Assembly (NCBI GenBank): GCA_937950325.1
Contig: CALFDJ010000046.1
Location: 34,802-98,801 of the forward strand
Length of the DNA stretch: 64,000 nucleotides
Direction: 5' to 3'
Origin: an uncultured Collinsella sp.
GTDB lineage: Bacteria; Actinomycetota; Coriobacteriia; Coriobacteriales; Coriobacteriaceae
Shown here piece by piece: positions 35,079 through 47,412 of the stretch. The position numbers were made by a program, and so were the translations under genes. The number at the start of each line of letters is the position of its first letter. The stretch's first letter is position 1. Under the pieces are notes generated by a model that saw only the letters and a list, made by a program, of their open reading frames with translations, was not told where the DNA came from and searched no databases.

Positions 35079-36038
35079 CTACTTCCAACGAAGCAGATAG
35101 CCACCTATATCCAGACCGGCGCCAAATCCAACCAAGGCGATGGTGTCGCCCGTGTGAAGTGCACCGGCGTTTGCCAGCCGGTCGAGGGCAAGCGGAATGC
35201 ATGCGCTCGAAATGTTGCCGGTCTCGCGCAACGTGCGAACCACGCGCTCGTCCGGCACGCCCAGGCGCTTGACCGCCTGGCTCAGGATTCGTTCGTTAGC
35301 CTGATGGAATACAAAATGATCGATGTCTTCGACCGAAATGCCCGCATCGATCGCAAGCTTATGGACCGTGTCGCAGATGGCGTTGACGCCGAACTTGAAC
35401 ACACGGCGGCCATTCATGGACAGCACGCTCTCGCCATCTGCGGAGGCCTTAAACGGCGAGGTGCCGACTAGACCAGGAACGCGCAACGTCTCGACGTCGG
35501 GCGCCGTCGAAAGCTCAACGGCAAGGGGGCTGTCTCCCCCAGCCTCAATCACTGCGGCGCCTGCCCCATCGCCAAAGAGCACGCAGGTGGCACGGTCGGT
35601 CCAGTCGAGTGCGCGCGTCATCTGCTCGGCGGCAACGACCAGCACGTGCTCAGCGCGACCGCGGGCGATATAGCCCTCGGCGACATCGAGCGCAAATACG
35701 AAGCCGGCACAAGCCGCCGAGACATCGAAGGCAGGGCACGTCGCGCCTAGTCGCTCAGCAACGGCACACGCCTCAGCGGGAACAAGGTGATCACCCGTCG
35801 TCGTCGAGCAGACGATCAGATCCAGCTGGCTCGCGTCGATTCCGGACACCCGGAGTGCCCGCTCGCTCGCCGCTACGGCAAGGTCGTCAAGTGACTCGGT
35901 GGTGCAGACGTGGCGGCTCTTGATACCTGTGCGGGTAAAAATCCACTCATCCGAGGTATCGAGGAACTCAGACAGCTCGTCATTGGAAACACTGCGCTCA
36001 GGAAGCGCCGAGCCTGTTCCAAGAATCGTGAAACCCAT
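35079..36038 (-). CDS. fabH: Beta-ketoacyl-ACP synthase III
   Basis: A 319-residue enzyme that starts fatty-acid synthesis by condensing acyl-CoA with malonyl-ACP. The catalytic triad is Cys110 (AACAGF), His in FHQANERI and Asn in GNISSA. The frame is open to 36095, but the ATG at 36038 follows AAAGGAGG and begins MGFTILGTG. It is first gene of the FASII operon, preceded by a promoter flanked by twin 19-bp sites. Confidence 0.96.
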   Translation of the reverse strand: MGFTILGTGSALPERSVSNDELSEFLDTSDEWIFTRTGIKSRHVCTTESLDDLAVAASERALRVSGIDASQLDLIVCSTTTGDHLVPAEACAVAERLGATCPAFDVSAACAGFVFALDVAEGYIARGRAEHVLVVAAEQMTRALDWTDRATCVLFGDGAGAAVIEAGGDSPLAVELSTAPDVETLRVPGLVGTSPFKASADGESVLSMNGRRVFKFGVNAICDTVHKLAIDAGISVEDIDHFVFHQANERILSQAVKRLGVPDERVVRTLRETGNISSACIPLALDRLANAGALHTGDTIALVGFGAGLDIGGYLLRWK

Positions 36039-36054
36039 CACTAACCTCCTTTGA

Positions 36055-36121
36055 GTTGTTGACGTGTTTACATCGACCAAGAGAGGATAGCGCATTTTAG
36101 TCGTTGTTGACGTGTTAACAT
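36055..36121 (-). promoter_or_regulatory. FASII operon promoter with twin 19-bp operators
   Basis: Two 19-bp copies of GTTGTTGACGTGTTWACAT lie at 36055-36073 and 36103-36121, differing at one base and spaced 48 bp start to start. Each is partly palindromic (TGTTgAC/GTtAACA). Between them, on the minus strand, is a TATCCT -10 (36089-36084); its GTCAAC -35 overlaps the upstream site. A repressor bound here would cover the -35 and the region just before the ribosome-binding site. The 36122-36214 part also serves birA on the other strand. Confidence 0.7.
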
Positions 36122-36214
36122 TAAATTGTCCAAATGCGACAAAGGCTTCACATTGTGTCTATCTCTCGACACCATTGCGCGATTGCCTTATTAACTTAGG
36201 AGGTAGCAGTTGTT

Positions 36215-36991
36215 ATGGATGCCAAATTAACGATAGTCGACGTAACCGGATCGACCAACGATGACCTGCTCGAAGCAGGAAAACAGGGAGCACCGCACGG
36301 CACAGGACTTGCCGCCCGGGCTCAGACAGCAGGACGCGGCCGGCGCGGCCACAAGTGGGATTCAACCGCCGGCAACCTATTGCTTTCGATTGTCCTGCGT
36401 CCATGCGTTAATCCCGCAAAGTACTCTGGTCTTGCCGCCGTCAGCGGCCTAGCGGTGCTCGAAGCACTCGAAAAGCAGGGTCTTGCAAACGAGATTGGCC
36501 TCAAATGGCCCAACGACCTGGTCGCGCGAGGGCGCAAGCTCGGTGGCATTCTAGTCGAGGCCGCACGCGATAACGAAGGCAAACCCTTTGCGGTCTGTGG
36601 CATCGGCGTCAACGTGAACTATGTGCCCGCGGAGGTTCCCGATGGCGGCCTGGCGGCAATTGGCCTCTCGGACCTCAACGAGAGCGTTCCCGCCGTCGAC
36701 ATGCTCCTCGATGAGGTCTATCACGCAGTAATAGACGCTGTAGATGCCTGGGCAGAGCGCCTCAACGCCAAGGAAGAAGATGCCGGTCCGCTCGCGCCCG
36801 TCCACGACGAATATATCGCTCACCTTAATTGGATCGGGGAACGCATTATCGCCCGCTCCCCCGCTGGGGACGAGCTGGCGCGTGGCATCTTTCAAACGGT
36901 CGATGACTTTGGTCGCGCGTGCATCGAAACGGAAGACGGCTTGCGATCCTTCCATTTTGAGGAGGCATCGCTGCGTCCCTTGAGCGAATAG
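36215..36991 (+). CDS. birA: Biotin-[acetyl-CoA carboxylase] ligase, no DNA-binding domain
   Basis: A 258-residue biotin protein ligase. The biotinyl-AMP loop is GRGRRGHKW, with KWPNDLVARGRKLGGILVE and VCGIGVNVN following. The N-terminal HTH of E. coli BirA is absent, so it is a group I ligase and not the repressor itself. It is divergent from the operon whose AccB it should biotinylate, and the two share the promoter region. AGGAGG lies about 11 nt before the ATG. Confidence 0.94.
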   Translation: MDAKLTIVDVTGSTNDDLLEAGKQGAPHGTGLAARAQTAGRGRRGHKWDSTAGNLLLSIVLRPCVNPAKYSGLAAVSGLAVLEALEKQGLANEIGLKWPNDLVARGRKLGGILVEAARDNEGKPFAVCGIGVNVNYVPAEVPDGGLAAIGLSDLNESVPAVDMLLDEVYHAVIDAVDAWAERLNAKEEDAGPLAPVHDEYIAHLNWIGERIIARSPAGDELARGIFQTVDDFGRACIETEDGLRSFHFEEASLRPLSE

Positions 36992-37048
36992 GGCGCCGCA
37001 ACCACCTACTCGGCAGCATTACCCGGCAGTCCAAACCATCATTCAAAA

Positions 37049-37089
37049 CAAAAGGGCCCCGCTACCGTAACGGCAGCGGGGCCCTTTAA
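37049..37089. terminator. Bidirectional terminator between birA and rpsJ
   Basis: AAAGGGCCCCGCT and AGCGGGGCCCTTT pair perfectly around an 11-nt loop, with A-rich DNA on the left giving a T-run on the minus strand. It ends birA on one side and the str operon on the other. Confidence 0.92.
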
Positions 37090-37106
37090 GCTATGAGCGA
37101 TATCGC

Positions 37107-37415
37107 TTAGAGCTTGATGTCGATGTCGACGCCAGCGGGGAGGTCGAGACGCATAAGCGAATCAACAGTGCCCGAGGTGGGGTCGAGGATGTCGATGAGG
37201 CGCTTGTGGGTGCGCATCTCGAACTGCTCACGGGAGTCCTTGTTCACGTGCGGCGAACGGATAACCGTGTACAGGTTGCGCTCGGTGGGCAGGGGGACAG
37301 GACCGGAAACGCGAGCGCCGGTCTTCTGAGCGGTCTCGACGATGAGCTTCGCGGACTGATCGACGACCTCGTGATCATAGCCCTTGAGGCGAATGCGGAT
37401 CTTCTGGGTAGCCAA
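37107..37415 (-). CDS. rpsJ: 30S ribosomal protein S10
   Basis: A 102-residue S10, also the NusE antitermination factor. It begins MATQKIRIRLKGYDHEVVDQ and contains GPVPLPTERNLYTVIRSPHVNKDSREQFEMRTHKR. It lies 60 nt after fusA and directly before a terminator, so it belongs to the str operon here rather than heading the S10 operon at 17.4-23.2 kb. No tuf lies between. Confidence 0.97.
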   Translation of the reverse strand: MATQKIRIRLKGYDHEVVDQSAKLIVETAQKTGARVSGPVPLPTERNLYTVIRSPHVNKDSREQFEMRTHKRLIDILDPTSGTVDSLMRLDLPAGVDIDIKL

Positions 37416-37475
37416 CTTAAACCTCCAAAGAGTGCGAGAGATGTTCTCGCGGATTACGTAACAGGGAGCTCGAAC

Positions 37476-39575
37476 TTAGGCGTTCTTGCTCATGACCTCG
37501 TCCACGATGGACTTGGGCGCGGGCTCATAAGAGTCGAACTGCATCGTGTAGGATGCACGGCCCTGGGTCTGGGAGCGAAGGTCGGTAGCGTAACCGAACA
37601 TCTCGCCCAGCGGCACCTTGGCACGGATGAGCTTGCTGTTCTTGCGATCCTCCATACCCTCGATCTTGCCGCGGCGACCGGAGAGGTTGCCCATAACGTC
37701 GCCCATGTACTGCTCGGGGGTCTCGACCTCAACAGCCATGATCGGCTCGAGCAGCTGCGGATCGGACTTCTTGAGGGCGTCCTTGATAGCCATGGAACCG
37801 GCGATCTTGAAGGCGGCCTCGGAGGAGTCGACCTCGTGGTAAGAACCGTCGAACAGGGTGACCTTAACGTCGAGGACCGGGAAGCCGGCGATAACACCGG
37901 TGTTCAGGGCCTCCTGGATGCCCTTGTCGATGGACGGGATGTACTCCTTGGGCACGACGCCGCCGACGATAGCGTTGACGAACTCGTAGCCGAAGCCCTC
38001 CTCCATCTTCTCGAGCTTGATGACGGCGTGGCCGTACTGACCGCGACCACCGGACTGACGGACGAACTTGCCCTCAGCCTTCTCGACGTCGTGACCAGCG
38101 GTCTCGCGGTAGGCAACCTGGGGCTTACCAACGTTAGCGTCAACCTTGAACTCGCGGAGCAGACGGTCGACGATGATCTCGAGGTGCAGCTCGCCCATGC
38201 CAGCAATGATGGTCTGGCCGGTCTCGTGGTTGGTGGACACCTGGAAGGTCGGGTCCTCCTCGGCGAGCTTGGTCAGAGCCAGGGACATCTTGTCCTGCTC
38301 GGCCTTGGTCTTGGGCTCGATGGCAACGTCGATAACGGGCTTAGCGAACTCGATCTTCTCGAGAACAATCTCCTTGCCCTCAGCGCACAGGGTGTCGCCG
38401 GTGGTGGAGTTCTTAAAGCCGACGCAAGCGACGATGTCGCCCGCGGCAGCGTCGTCACGGTCGATACGCTCGGCAGCGTTCATCTCGAGGATGCGGCCGA
38501 GGCGCTCGCGCTGACCGTTGGAAGCGTTAACAACGTAGGAGCCGGACTCGGCGCGGCCGGAGTAAACGCGGACATAGGTGAGCTTACCGACGAACGGGTC
38601 GGTCATGATCTTGAAAACCAGGCCAGAGAAGGGCTCGTCGAAGGAAGGATGACGCTGGATCTCCTCGCCGGTGTCCGGATCGGTACCGGTGACGGCCTCA
38701 ACGTCGAGCGGGCTGGGCAGGTAGTCGACGACAGCGTCGAGCAGCTCCTGGACGCCCTTGTTCTTGTAGGCGGAGCCCACGAAGACGAGGTTGAGCTCGT
38801 TGGCCAGAACACCCTTGCGCAGAGCAGCCTTGAGCTCCTCGACGGTGAAGTCCTCCTCCATGAGGATCTTCTCCATGAGCTCGTCGTCAAAGCTGGCAGC
38901 AGCGTCGAGGAGCTCCTCGCGCTTGGTGGCAGCGATGTCGGCAAACTCAGCCGGGATCTCGTCCATCGGCTCGGGGTAGGTCATGCCCTTCTCGTCGGCC
39001 TTGAAGTCCCATGCAGTCATGGTGACCAGGTCGATGACGCCCCAGAAGTTGTCCTCGGCGCCCATCGGGACCTGAGCGGCCACGGCGTTAGCGTCGAGAC
39101 GATCCTTCATGGTTTCGATAGCGTTGAAGAAGTCAGCGCCCACGCGGTCATACTTGTTGATGAAGGCGATGCGGGGGACGTTGAAGGTAGAAGCCTGACG
39201 CCAAACGGTCTCAGACTGGGGCTGAACGCCGGCAACGGCGTCGAAGACGGCGACAGCGCCATCGAGGACGCGCAGGCAGCGCTCGACCTCGGCGGTGAAG
39301 TCAACGTGGCCCGGGGTGTCGATGATCTGGATGCGGTAGTCCTTACCGTCCTTGTTCCAGAAGCAGGTGGTAGCAGCGGAGGTAATGGTTACGCCGCGCT
39401 CCTGCTCCTGAACCATCCAGTCCATGGTGGCAGCGCCCTCATGGACCTCACCGATCTTGTGGGTCTTACCGGTGTAGTAAAGAATACGCTCGGTCGTGGT
39501 GGTCTTACCAGCATCGATGTGGGCCATGATGCCGATGTTACGGGTATCGGAAAGCTTGTACTTAGGCTTAGCCAT
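37476..39575 (-). CDS. fusA: Elongation factor G
   Basis: A 699-residue translocase GTPase. G1 is AHIDAGKTTTTERIL (from residue 18), with DTPGHVDFT and NKYDRVGAD completing the nucleotide site. Domains II-V follow, with RGQYGHAVI and the C-terminal FGYATDLRSQTQGRASYTM motif. The length is typical. It lies 19 nt after rpsG. Confidence 0.98.
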   Translation of the reverse strand: MAKPKYKLSDTRNIGIMAHIDAGKTTTTERILYYTGKTHKIGEVHEGAATMDWMVQEQERGVTITSAATTCFWNKDGKDYRIQIIDTPGHVDFTAEVERCLRVLDGAVAVFDAVAGVQPQSETVWRQASTFNVPRIAFINKYDRVGADFFNAIETMKDRLDANAVAAQVPMGAEDNFWGVIDLVTMTAWDFKADEKGMTYPEPMDEIPAEFADIAATKREELLDAAASFDDELMEKILMEEDFTVEELKAALRKGVLANELNLVFVGSAYKNKGVQELLDAVVDYLPSPLDVEAVTGTDPDTGEEIQRHPSFDEPFSGLVFKIMTDPFVGKLTYVRVYSGRAESGSYVVNASNGQRERLGRILEMNAAERIDRDDAAAGDIVACVGFKNSTTGDTLCAEGKEIVLEKIEFAKPVIDVAIEPKTKAEQDKMSLALTKLAEEDPTFQVSTNHETGQTIIAGMGELHLEIIVDRLLREFKVDANVGKPQVAYRETAGHDVEKAEGKFVRQSGGRGQYGHAVIKLEKMEEGFGYEFVNAIVGGVVPKEYIPSIDKGIQEALNTGVIAGFPVLDVKVTLFDGSYHEVDSSEAAFKIAGSMAIKDALKKSDPQLLEPIMAVEVETPEQYMGDVMGNLSGRRGKIEGMEDRKNSKLIRAKVPLGEMFGYATDLRSQTQGRASYTMQFDSYEPAPKSIVDEVMSKNA

Positions 39576-39594
39576 GTTAGTTCCTTACCTTAAC

Positions 39595-40068
39595 TTACCA
39601 ACGATAGTGAGAGAACGCGCGGTTGGCCTCGGCCATCTTGAAGACGTCCTCACGCTTCTTGACGGAAGCACCCAGGCCGTTGGAAGCGTCGAGAATCTCG
39701 TTGGCGAGACGCTCGGCCATGGTCTTCTCCTTGCGAGCGCGGGAGAAGTTGACGATCCAGCGGATACCCAGAGCGGTGGAACGACGGGAGTTGACCTCCA
39801 TCGGGACCTGATAGGTAGCGCCACCGACACGCTTGGGCTTAACCTCGAGCGTGGGCTTGACGTTGTCCATAGCCTTCTTGAAGGTAGCGAGAGCGTCGCC
39901 ACCCTCGGACTTCTCGGCAACGATCTCGAAAGCGGTGTAAACGATGCGCTCAGCGGTGGCCTTCTTGCCGTCAAGAAGGACCTTGTTGATGAGCTGAGTC
40001 ACCAGGCGGTTGTTGTAAACGGCGTCAGGCTGAACCTCACGACGATTAGCTGCTGCACGACGCGGCAT
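39595..40068 (-). CDS. rpsG: 30S ribosomal protein S7
   Basis: A 157-residue S7, the assembly initiator of the 30S head. It begins MPRRAAANRREVQPDAVYNNRLVTQLINKVLLDGKK and contains VGGATYQVPMEV. It ends AFSHYRW, a normal S7 terminus. It lies 73 nt after rpsL, with AAGGAG upstream. Confidence 0.98.
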   Translation of the reverse strand: MPRRAAANRREVQPDAVYNNRLVTQLINKVLLDGKKATAERIVYTAFEIVAEKSEGGDALATFKKAMDNVKPTLEVKPKRVGGATYQVPMEVNSRRSTALGIRWIVNFSRARKEKTMAERLANEILDASNGLGASVKKREDVFKMAEANRAFSHYRW

Positions 40069-40141
40069 GTGAAATCTCCTTAAGTGTCTACCGTGCGGCG
40101 CTTAGGCGGCACACGGCGAAAGTATCAAAACGTTATCTGGC

Positions 40142-40519
40142 TTATTTGGCCTTGGGGCGCTTAGCACCGTACTTGGAACGGGCCTGCATACGGTTCTGGA
40201 CCGGAGCAGCGTCGTAGGCGCCACGGATGACGTGATAACGGACACCAGGGAGGTCACGGACACGACCGCCGCGGACGAGCACGATGGAGTGCTCCTGCAG
40301 GTTGTGGCCCTCACCCGGGATGTAAGCAGTAACTTCGATGCCGTTGACGAGGCGAACACGGGCAACCTTACGAAGAGCCGAGTTCGGCTTCTTGGGGCTC
40401 GTGGTGAAGACGCGGGTGCACACGCCGCGCTTCTGGGAGTTGTGCTGCAGAGCAGCGTTCTTGGACTTCTTGGGCACGGAACGACGGCCCTGGCGAACCA
40501 GCTGGTTAATAGTAGGCAA
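40142..40519 (-). CDS. rpsL: 30S ribosomal protein S12
   Basis: A 125-residue decoding-centre protein. TSPKKPNSALRKVARVRL retains the wild-type Lys pair linked to streptomycin sensitivity, and GEGHNLQEHSIVLVRGGRVRDLPGVRYH is canonical. It is first gene of the str operon. A good promoter lies about 95-125 nt upstream. Confidence 0.98.
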   Translation of the reverse strand: MPTINQLVRQGRRSVPKKSKNAALQHNSQKRGVCTRVFTTSPKKPNSALRKVARVRLVNGIEVTAYIPGEGHNLQEHSIVLVRGGRVRDLPGVRYHVIRGAYDAAPVQNRMQARSKYGAKRPKAK

Positions 40520-40612
40520 AGCGTACTCCTTCTCGAATGATTCCAGCTTTCTGTAAAGTGCAACGGCTTGAATCGAGGGGTCAGCATCCCCCTACGAAAC
40601 ACGCAGTTCGAT

Positions 40613-40641
40613 AGGATACGTGCCGTAAGCTGTGCCGTCAA
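40613..40641 (-). promoter_or_regulatory. str operon (rpsL) promoter
   Basis: On the minus strand TTGACG (40641-40636), 17 bp and TATCCT (40618-40613) form a strong sigma-A promoter. AGGATACG/CGTATCCT around it could form a hairpin. The segment at about 40644-40664 resembles the leader motif shared by rplC and rplB. Confidence 0.75.
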
Positions 40642-40725
40642 CTGACCACGCCGCCGGGCGTATCCTAAAATCGGCATATTTCCGCAAAGCCTACACAAAA
40701 GGAATCCCCTCGTGTGCGCTTGGGA

Positions 40726-40864
40726 GGATTCCCGGACCGGGCGGCCCAGGTTTTAAGTTTGCTGCTCTACAGTCCTGCGCAAGACGGAAAGCACATTAAG
40801 TGCTTTCCTTTGCGTGCGGAACTCGCGACAAACTTAAAACCTGGGCCGCCCGGTCCGGGAATCC
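40726..40864. repeat. Giant hairpin element, copy 2 (36-bp perfect arms), upstream of rpsL
   Basis: The arms at 40726-40761 and 40829-40864 are exact reverse complements (left arm begins GGATTCCCGGACC). The 67-nt core at 40762-40828 differs from copy 1 at six positions, two of which (G to A and C to T) restore the same stem pair. Orientation relative to the downstream ribosomal operon is the same. The gap around it (40520-41071) has no credible gene; at 40897-40930 it holds a GGGACAGG-TTTATTTTGGTC motif. Confidence 0.95.
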
Positions 40865-41031
40865 GACATGCTCGTTGGGGCAACGTTACCTTCCAAAAAG
40901 GGACAGGTTTATTTTGGTCGGTTTTATCTGGGGAAACGTCGCACTCCAGCGATGATCTGCTCTCATCTGTCGCGTGGAAATCGGCGGCGCTTTCGGAAGT
41001 AAATCGCTCGCTTTAACCGCCCATTTACCGC

Positions 41032-41064
41032 AAAAGAGGCCGTTTCCCCTAGTAGGAAGCGGCC
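41032..41064 (-). terminator. Terminator of the ECF sigma/partner operon
   Basis: GGCCGTTTCC (41038-41047) pairs with GGAAGCGGCC (41055-41064) with one mismatch; TCTTTTG follows on the minus strand. It starts 8 nt past the stop of the membrane protein gene. Confidence 0.75.
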
Positions 41065-41071
41065 CCAAATC

Positions 41072-42148
41072 TTACGAATAGACGATGGTAAAGGGTACTT
41101 CTGTTTCGGTCTCTCCTGTTGACGTGCACCTCGTGCCCTCAAGCGTTACTGAGACCACTTGGTCGACATCAATCAACTTCGTTGGCACCCAGATGTTCTC
41201 TCCGCTATTGCGCGCATAAGAAAAATATAAGTTGAACACCCCTGCGTCGTCATCTTCGATAGTCTGCTCCGATCCATCCTTGTAGCTGACGGTCAGCTTA
41301 TTATCAACTGCTTCATAGCCCAGATCATCGATGTGTGTCTGGATGGAAAACGGGCTAATCTCAAGAGTCGAGTCATCGGAGCGGAGTTCCTTTGTATCGA
41401 CGTACGCTCCAACGCTAAACTCGGGCGTCGATGCCTCGAACGGCTTCGCATCCTCGCCTTCGCCCTCGGTCCACGAGATATTCCAGGTGACCGCATGTTG
41501 AAAACCTCGCTCGCGATCCATAGAAGCAAAGTACATCGTGCCATTAATGACAGTATCGCTTGATGTGTCCTTATCAATGGTGCAGCGTGTGTCAGCCCAT
41601 TCCTCGCCGAAGTTCATGCTGGGCGTGCCGATGCCTTGTTCTTCTTCACCATAGAGAACAAGTTCGCCTGTCTCTGCTGCTGGCTTGTAGTAGTTAACTC
41701 CATTTGGATTGGACAACGTAAACGTCACGGCTCCGCAGCCGTTTTGGTCGATTGCCATCTCATGGATATCAAGCGTATAGCCGTTGCCCTCGACGGACAG
41801 ATTAACCTCCTGGACTGCGCCTTCCAGGCTTTGGGGCGCGATGCCATCGCCAAACTCTCTGGTGTAGGTATATTTAGTTCCCGATGAGCCGCCGTTGGTC
41901 CAGGTAATGGAATCCCCGTTGCCGTGGTTTCCCCAAGCTGAGGCAAAATAGCTGGAATTGATAACTGCGTAGGCGACCCCTCCGGTCGCCAACACTCCGA
42001 CAAGACACCCGATTACGGCAACATAGAGAGGCTTCGCGTGGCCCTTTCGATGAAGCGGCTCACCCGCAGCAGTATTAAGGACGCGATCTGCAAGATTGCT
42101 ATCGGCTTGGATGGACTCGAAGGCCTGCTTGATTTGATTGGATTTCAC
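41072..42148 (-). CDS. Membrane-anchored partner of the ECF sigma factor (DUF4179-like)
   Basis: A 358-residue protein. Residues 1-40 are cytosolic and polar, residues ~41-63 form one transmembrane segment, and the remaining ~295 residues, rich in Asp, Glu, Thr and Gly, would lie outside the cell. No zinc-binding anti-sigma motif (HxxxCxxC) is present. The layout matches the DUF4179-type proteins found after sigma-70 genes in Gram-positive bacteria. Its start overlaps the sigma gene by 50 nt, so it is probably its anti-sigma factor or sensor. That role is inferred from context. Confidence 0.7.
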   Translation of the reverse strand: MKSNQIKQAFESIQADSNLADRVLNTAAGEPLHRKGHAKPLYVAVIGCLVGVLATGGVAYAVINSSYFASAWGNHGNGDSITWTNGGSSGTKYTYTREFGDGIAPQSLEGAVQEVNLSVEGNGYTLDIHEMAIDQNGCGAVTFTLSNPNGVNYYKPAAETGELVLYGEEEQGIGTPSMNFGEEWADTRCTIDKDTSSDTVINGTMYFASMDRERGFQHAVTWNISWTEGEGEDAKPFEASTPEFSVGAYVDTKELRSDDSTLEISPFSIQTHIDDLGYEAVDNKLTVSYKDGSEQTIEDDDAGVFNLYFSYARNSGENIWVPTKLIDVDQVVSVTLEGTRCTSTGETETEVPFTIVYS

Positions 42149-42617
42149 GGTCGCCCTCCTCTAGGATGAACTTGAGCTTCGACCTGCCGCGAGCCAAACG
42201 CGTTCGAACGGTCGCGGCTGGTACATGCAACAACTCGGCAATCTCTGAGGTCGAAAAGCCCAGATAGTAATAGAGCACGATGGGAACGCGGAATCGCTCC
42301 GGAAGTCGCATAACGTCTGACAGGACCGCCTTGGTCTCATCCTGCGCCGCCGAAAGCGAATCGGCCAGGTTCTCAATATCCTCCACACGCCTCCATGGCT
42401 TTCGAAAGAGCGATTTGCATTCATTGATCGTGACCCGGATAAGCCATCGACGAAGATGTTCCCAACTTTCAAAATGTCCATCGCTTTTAAGCAGCTTAAG
42501 AAAGACATCCTGGGCAACATCGTCGGCGTCGGCACGATCGCGCAGGTACGTCAATGCGATTCGAAACACGACATCACGGTGATCCTCGACCGCCTGTCTA
42601 AATGCTTGTTCTTCCAT
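42099..42617 (-). CDS. ECF-type RNA polymerase sigma factor
   Basis: A 172-residue extracytoplasmic-function sigma. Region 2 (about 5-75) has RDRADADDVAQDVFLKLLK and the DNA-melting/-10 segment HLRRWLIRVTINECKSLFRK. Region 4 (about 97-155) has LPERFRVPIVLYYYLGFSTSEIAELLHVPAATVRTRLARGRSKLK. The ATG at 42617, five bases after GGAGG, is preferred to the GTG at 42623. The upstream DNA has a sigma-W-like promoter, so autoregulation is likely. The signal is unknown. Confidence 0.9.
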   Translation of the reverse strand: MEEQAFRQAVEDHRDVVFRIALTYLRDRADADDVAQDVFLKLLKSDGHFESWEHLRRWLIRVTINECKSLFRKPWRRVEDIENLADSLSAAQDETKAVLSDVMRLPERFRVPIVLYYYLGFSTSEIAELLHVPAATVRTRLARGRSKLKFILEEGDREIQSNQAGLRVHPSR

Positions 42618-42667
42618 AATCACCTCCCGGTGACGTTAATGGTTCTCGATGAGGCCCTCACCATAGA

Positions 42668-42694
42668 TACGCTTTGACCGAACGGAATGTTTCA
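42668..42694 (-). promoter_or_regulatory. Candidate ECF (sigma-W-like) autoregulatory promoter
   Basis: On the minus strand TGAAAC (42694-42689), 17 bp and CGTA (42671-42668) match the TGAAAC/CGTA promoter type used by sigma-W-class ECF factors, here with one extra spacer base. It is about 50 nt upstream of the ECF gene. Confidence 0.55.
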
Positions 42695-42772
42695 AATTCA
42701 AGCAGGAATAACCTATCAAAATGACTCTGTCCCTTATTGGCAAGGGATCAACGGAACGCAACAGGTTGAGCA

Positions 42773-42895
42773 TACGCAAGCGAGCGGCCCCCAGAGCGTA
42801 CAAGGTGGCATGAAAAAGGCAGGGGATTGACCTTTTGGTCATGCCCTGCCTTTTGAATGACAGATTGTAGCTCTGGGGGCCGCGCAGCGACGGAG
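42773..42895 (-). terminator. rpoBC operon terminator, nested hairpins
   Basis: On the minus strand AAAAGGCAGGG pairs with CCCTGCCTTTT, with an inner TGACC/GGTCA, followed by a T-run. It is enclosed by a longer inverted repeat, GCGGCCCCCAGAGC and its complement (near 42783-42796 and 42872-42886). A CCGCCGTTCT/AGAACGGCGG stem sits between it and the rpoC stop. It separates rpoC from the ECF sigma gene. Confidence 0.88.
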
Positions 42896-42927
42896 GTCGC
42901 CGCCGTTCGTTAGAACGGCGGAACTAA

Positions 42928-47406
<4,479 letters not shown>

Positions 47407-47412
47407 AGTCAA

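Noticed and set aside
36215..36991. BirA as the repressor of the biotin/fatty-acid region
   Set aside because: The protein begins directly with the catalytic domain and has no helix-turn-helix.
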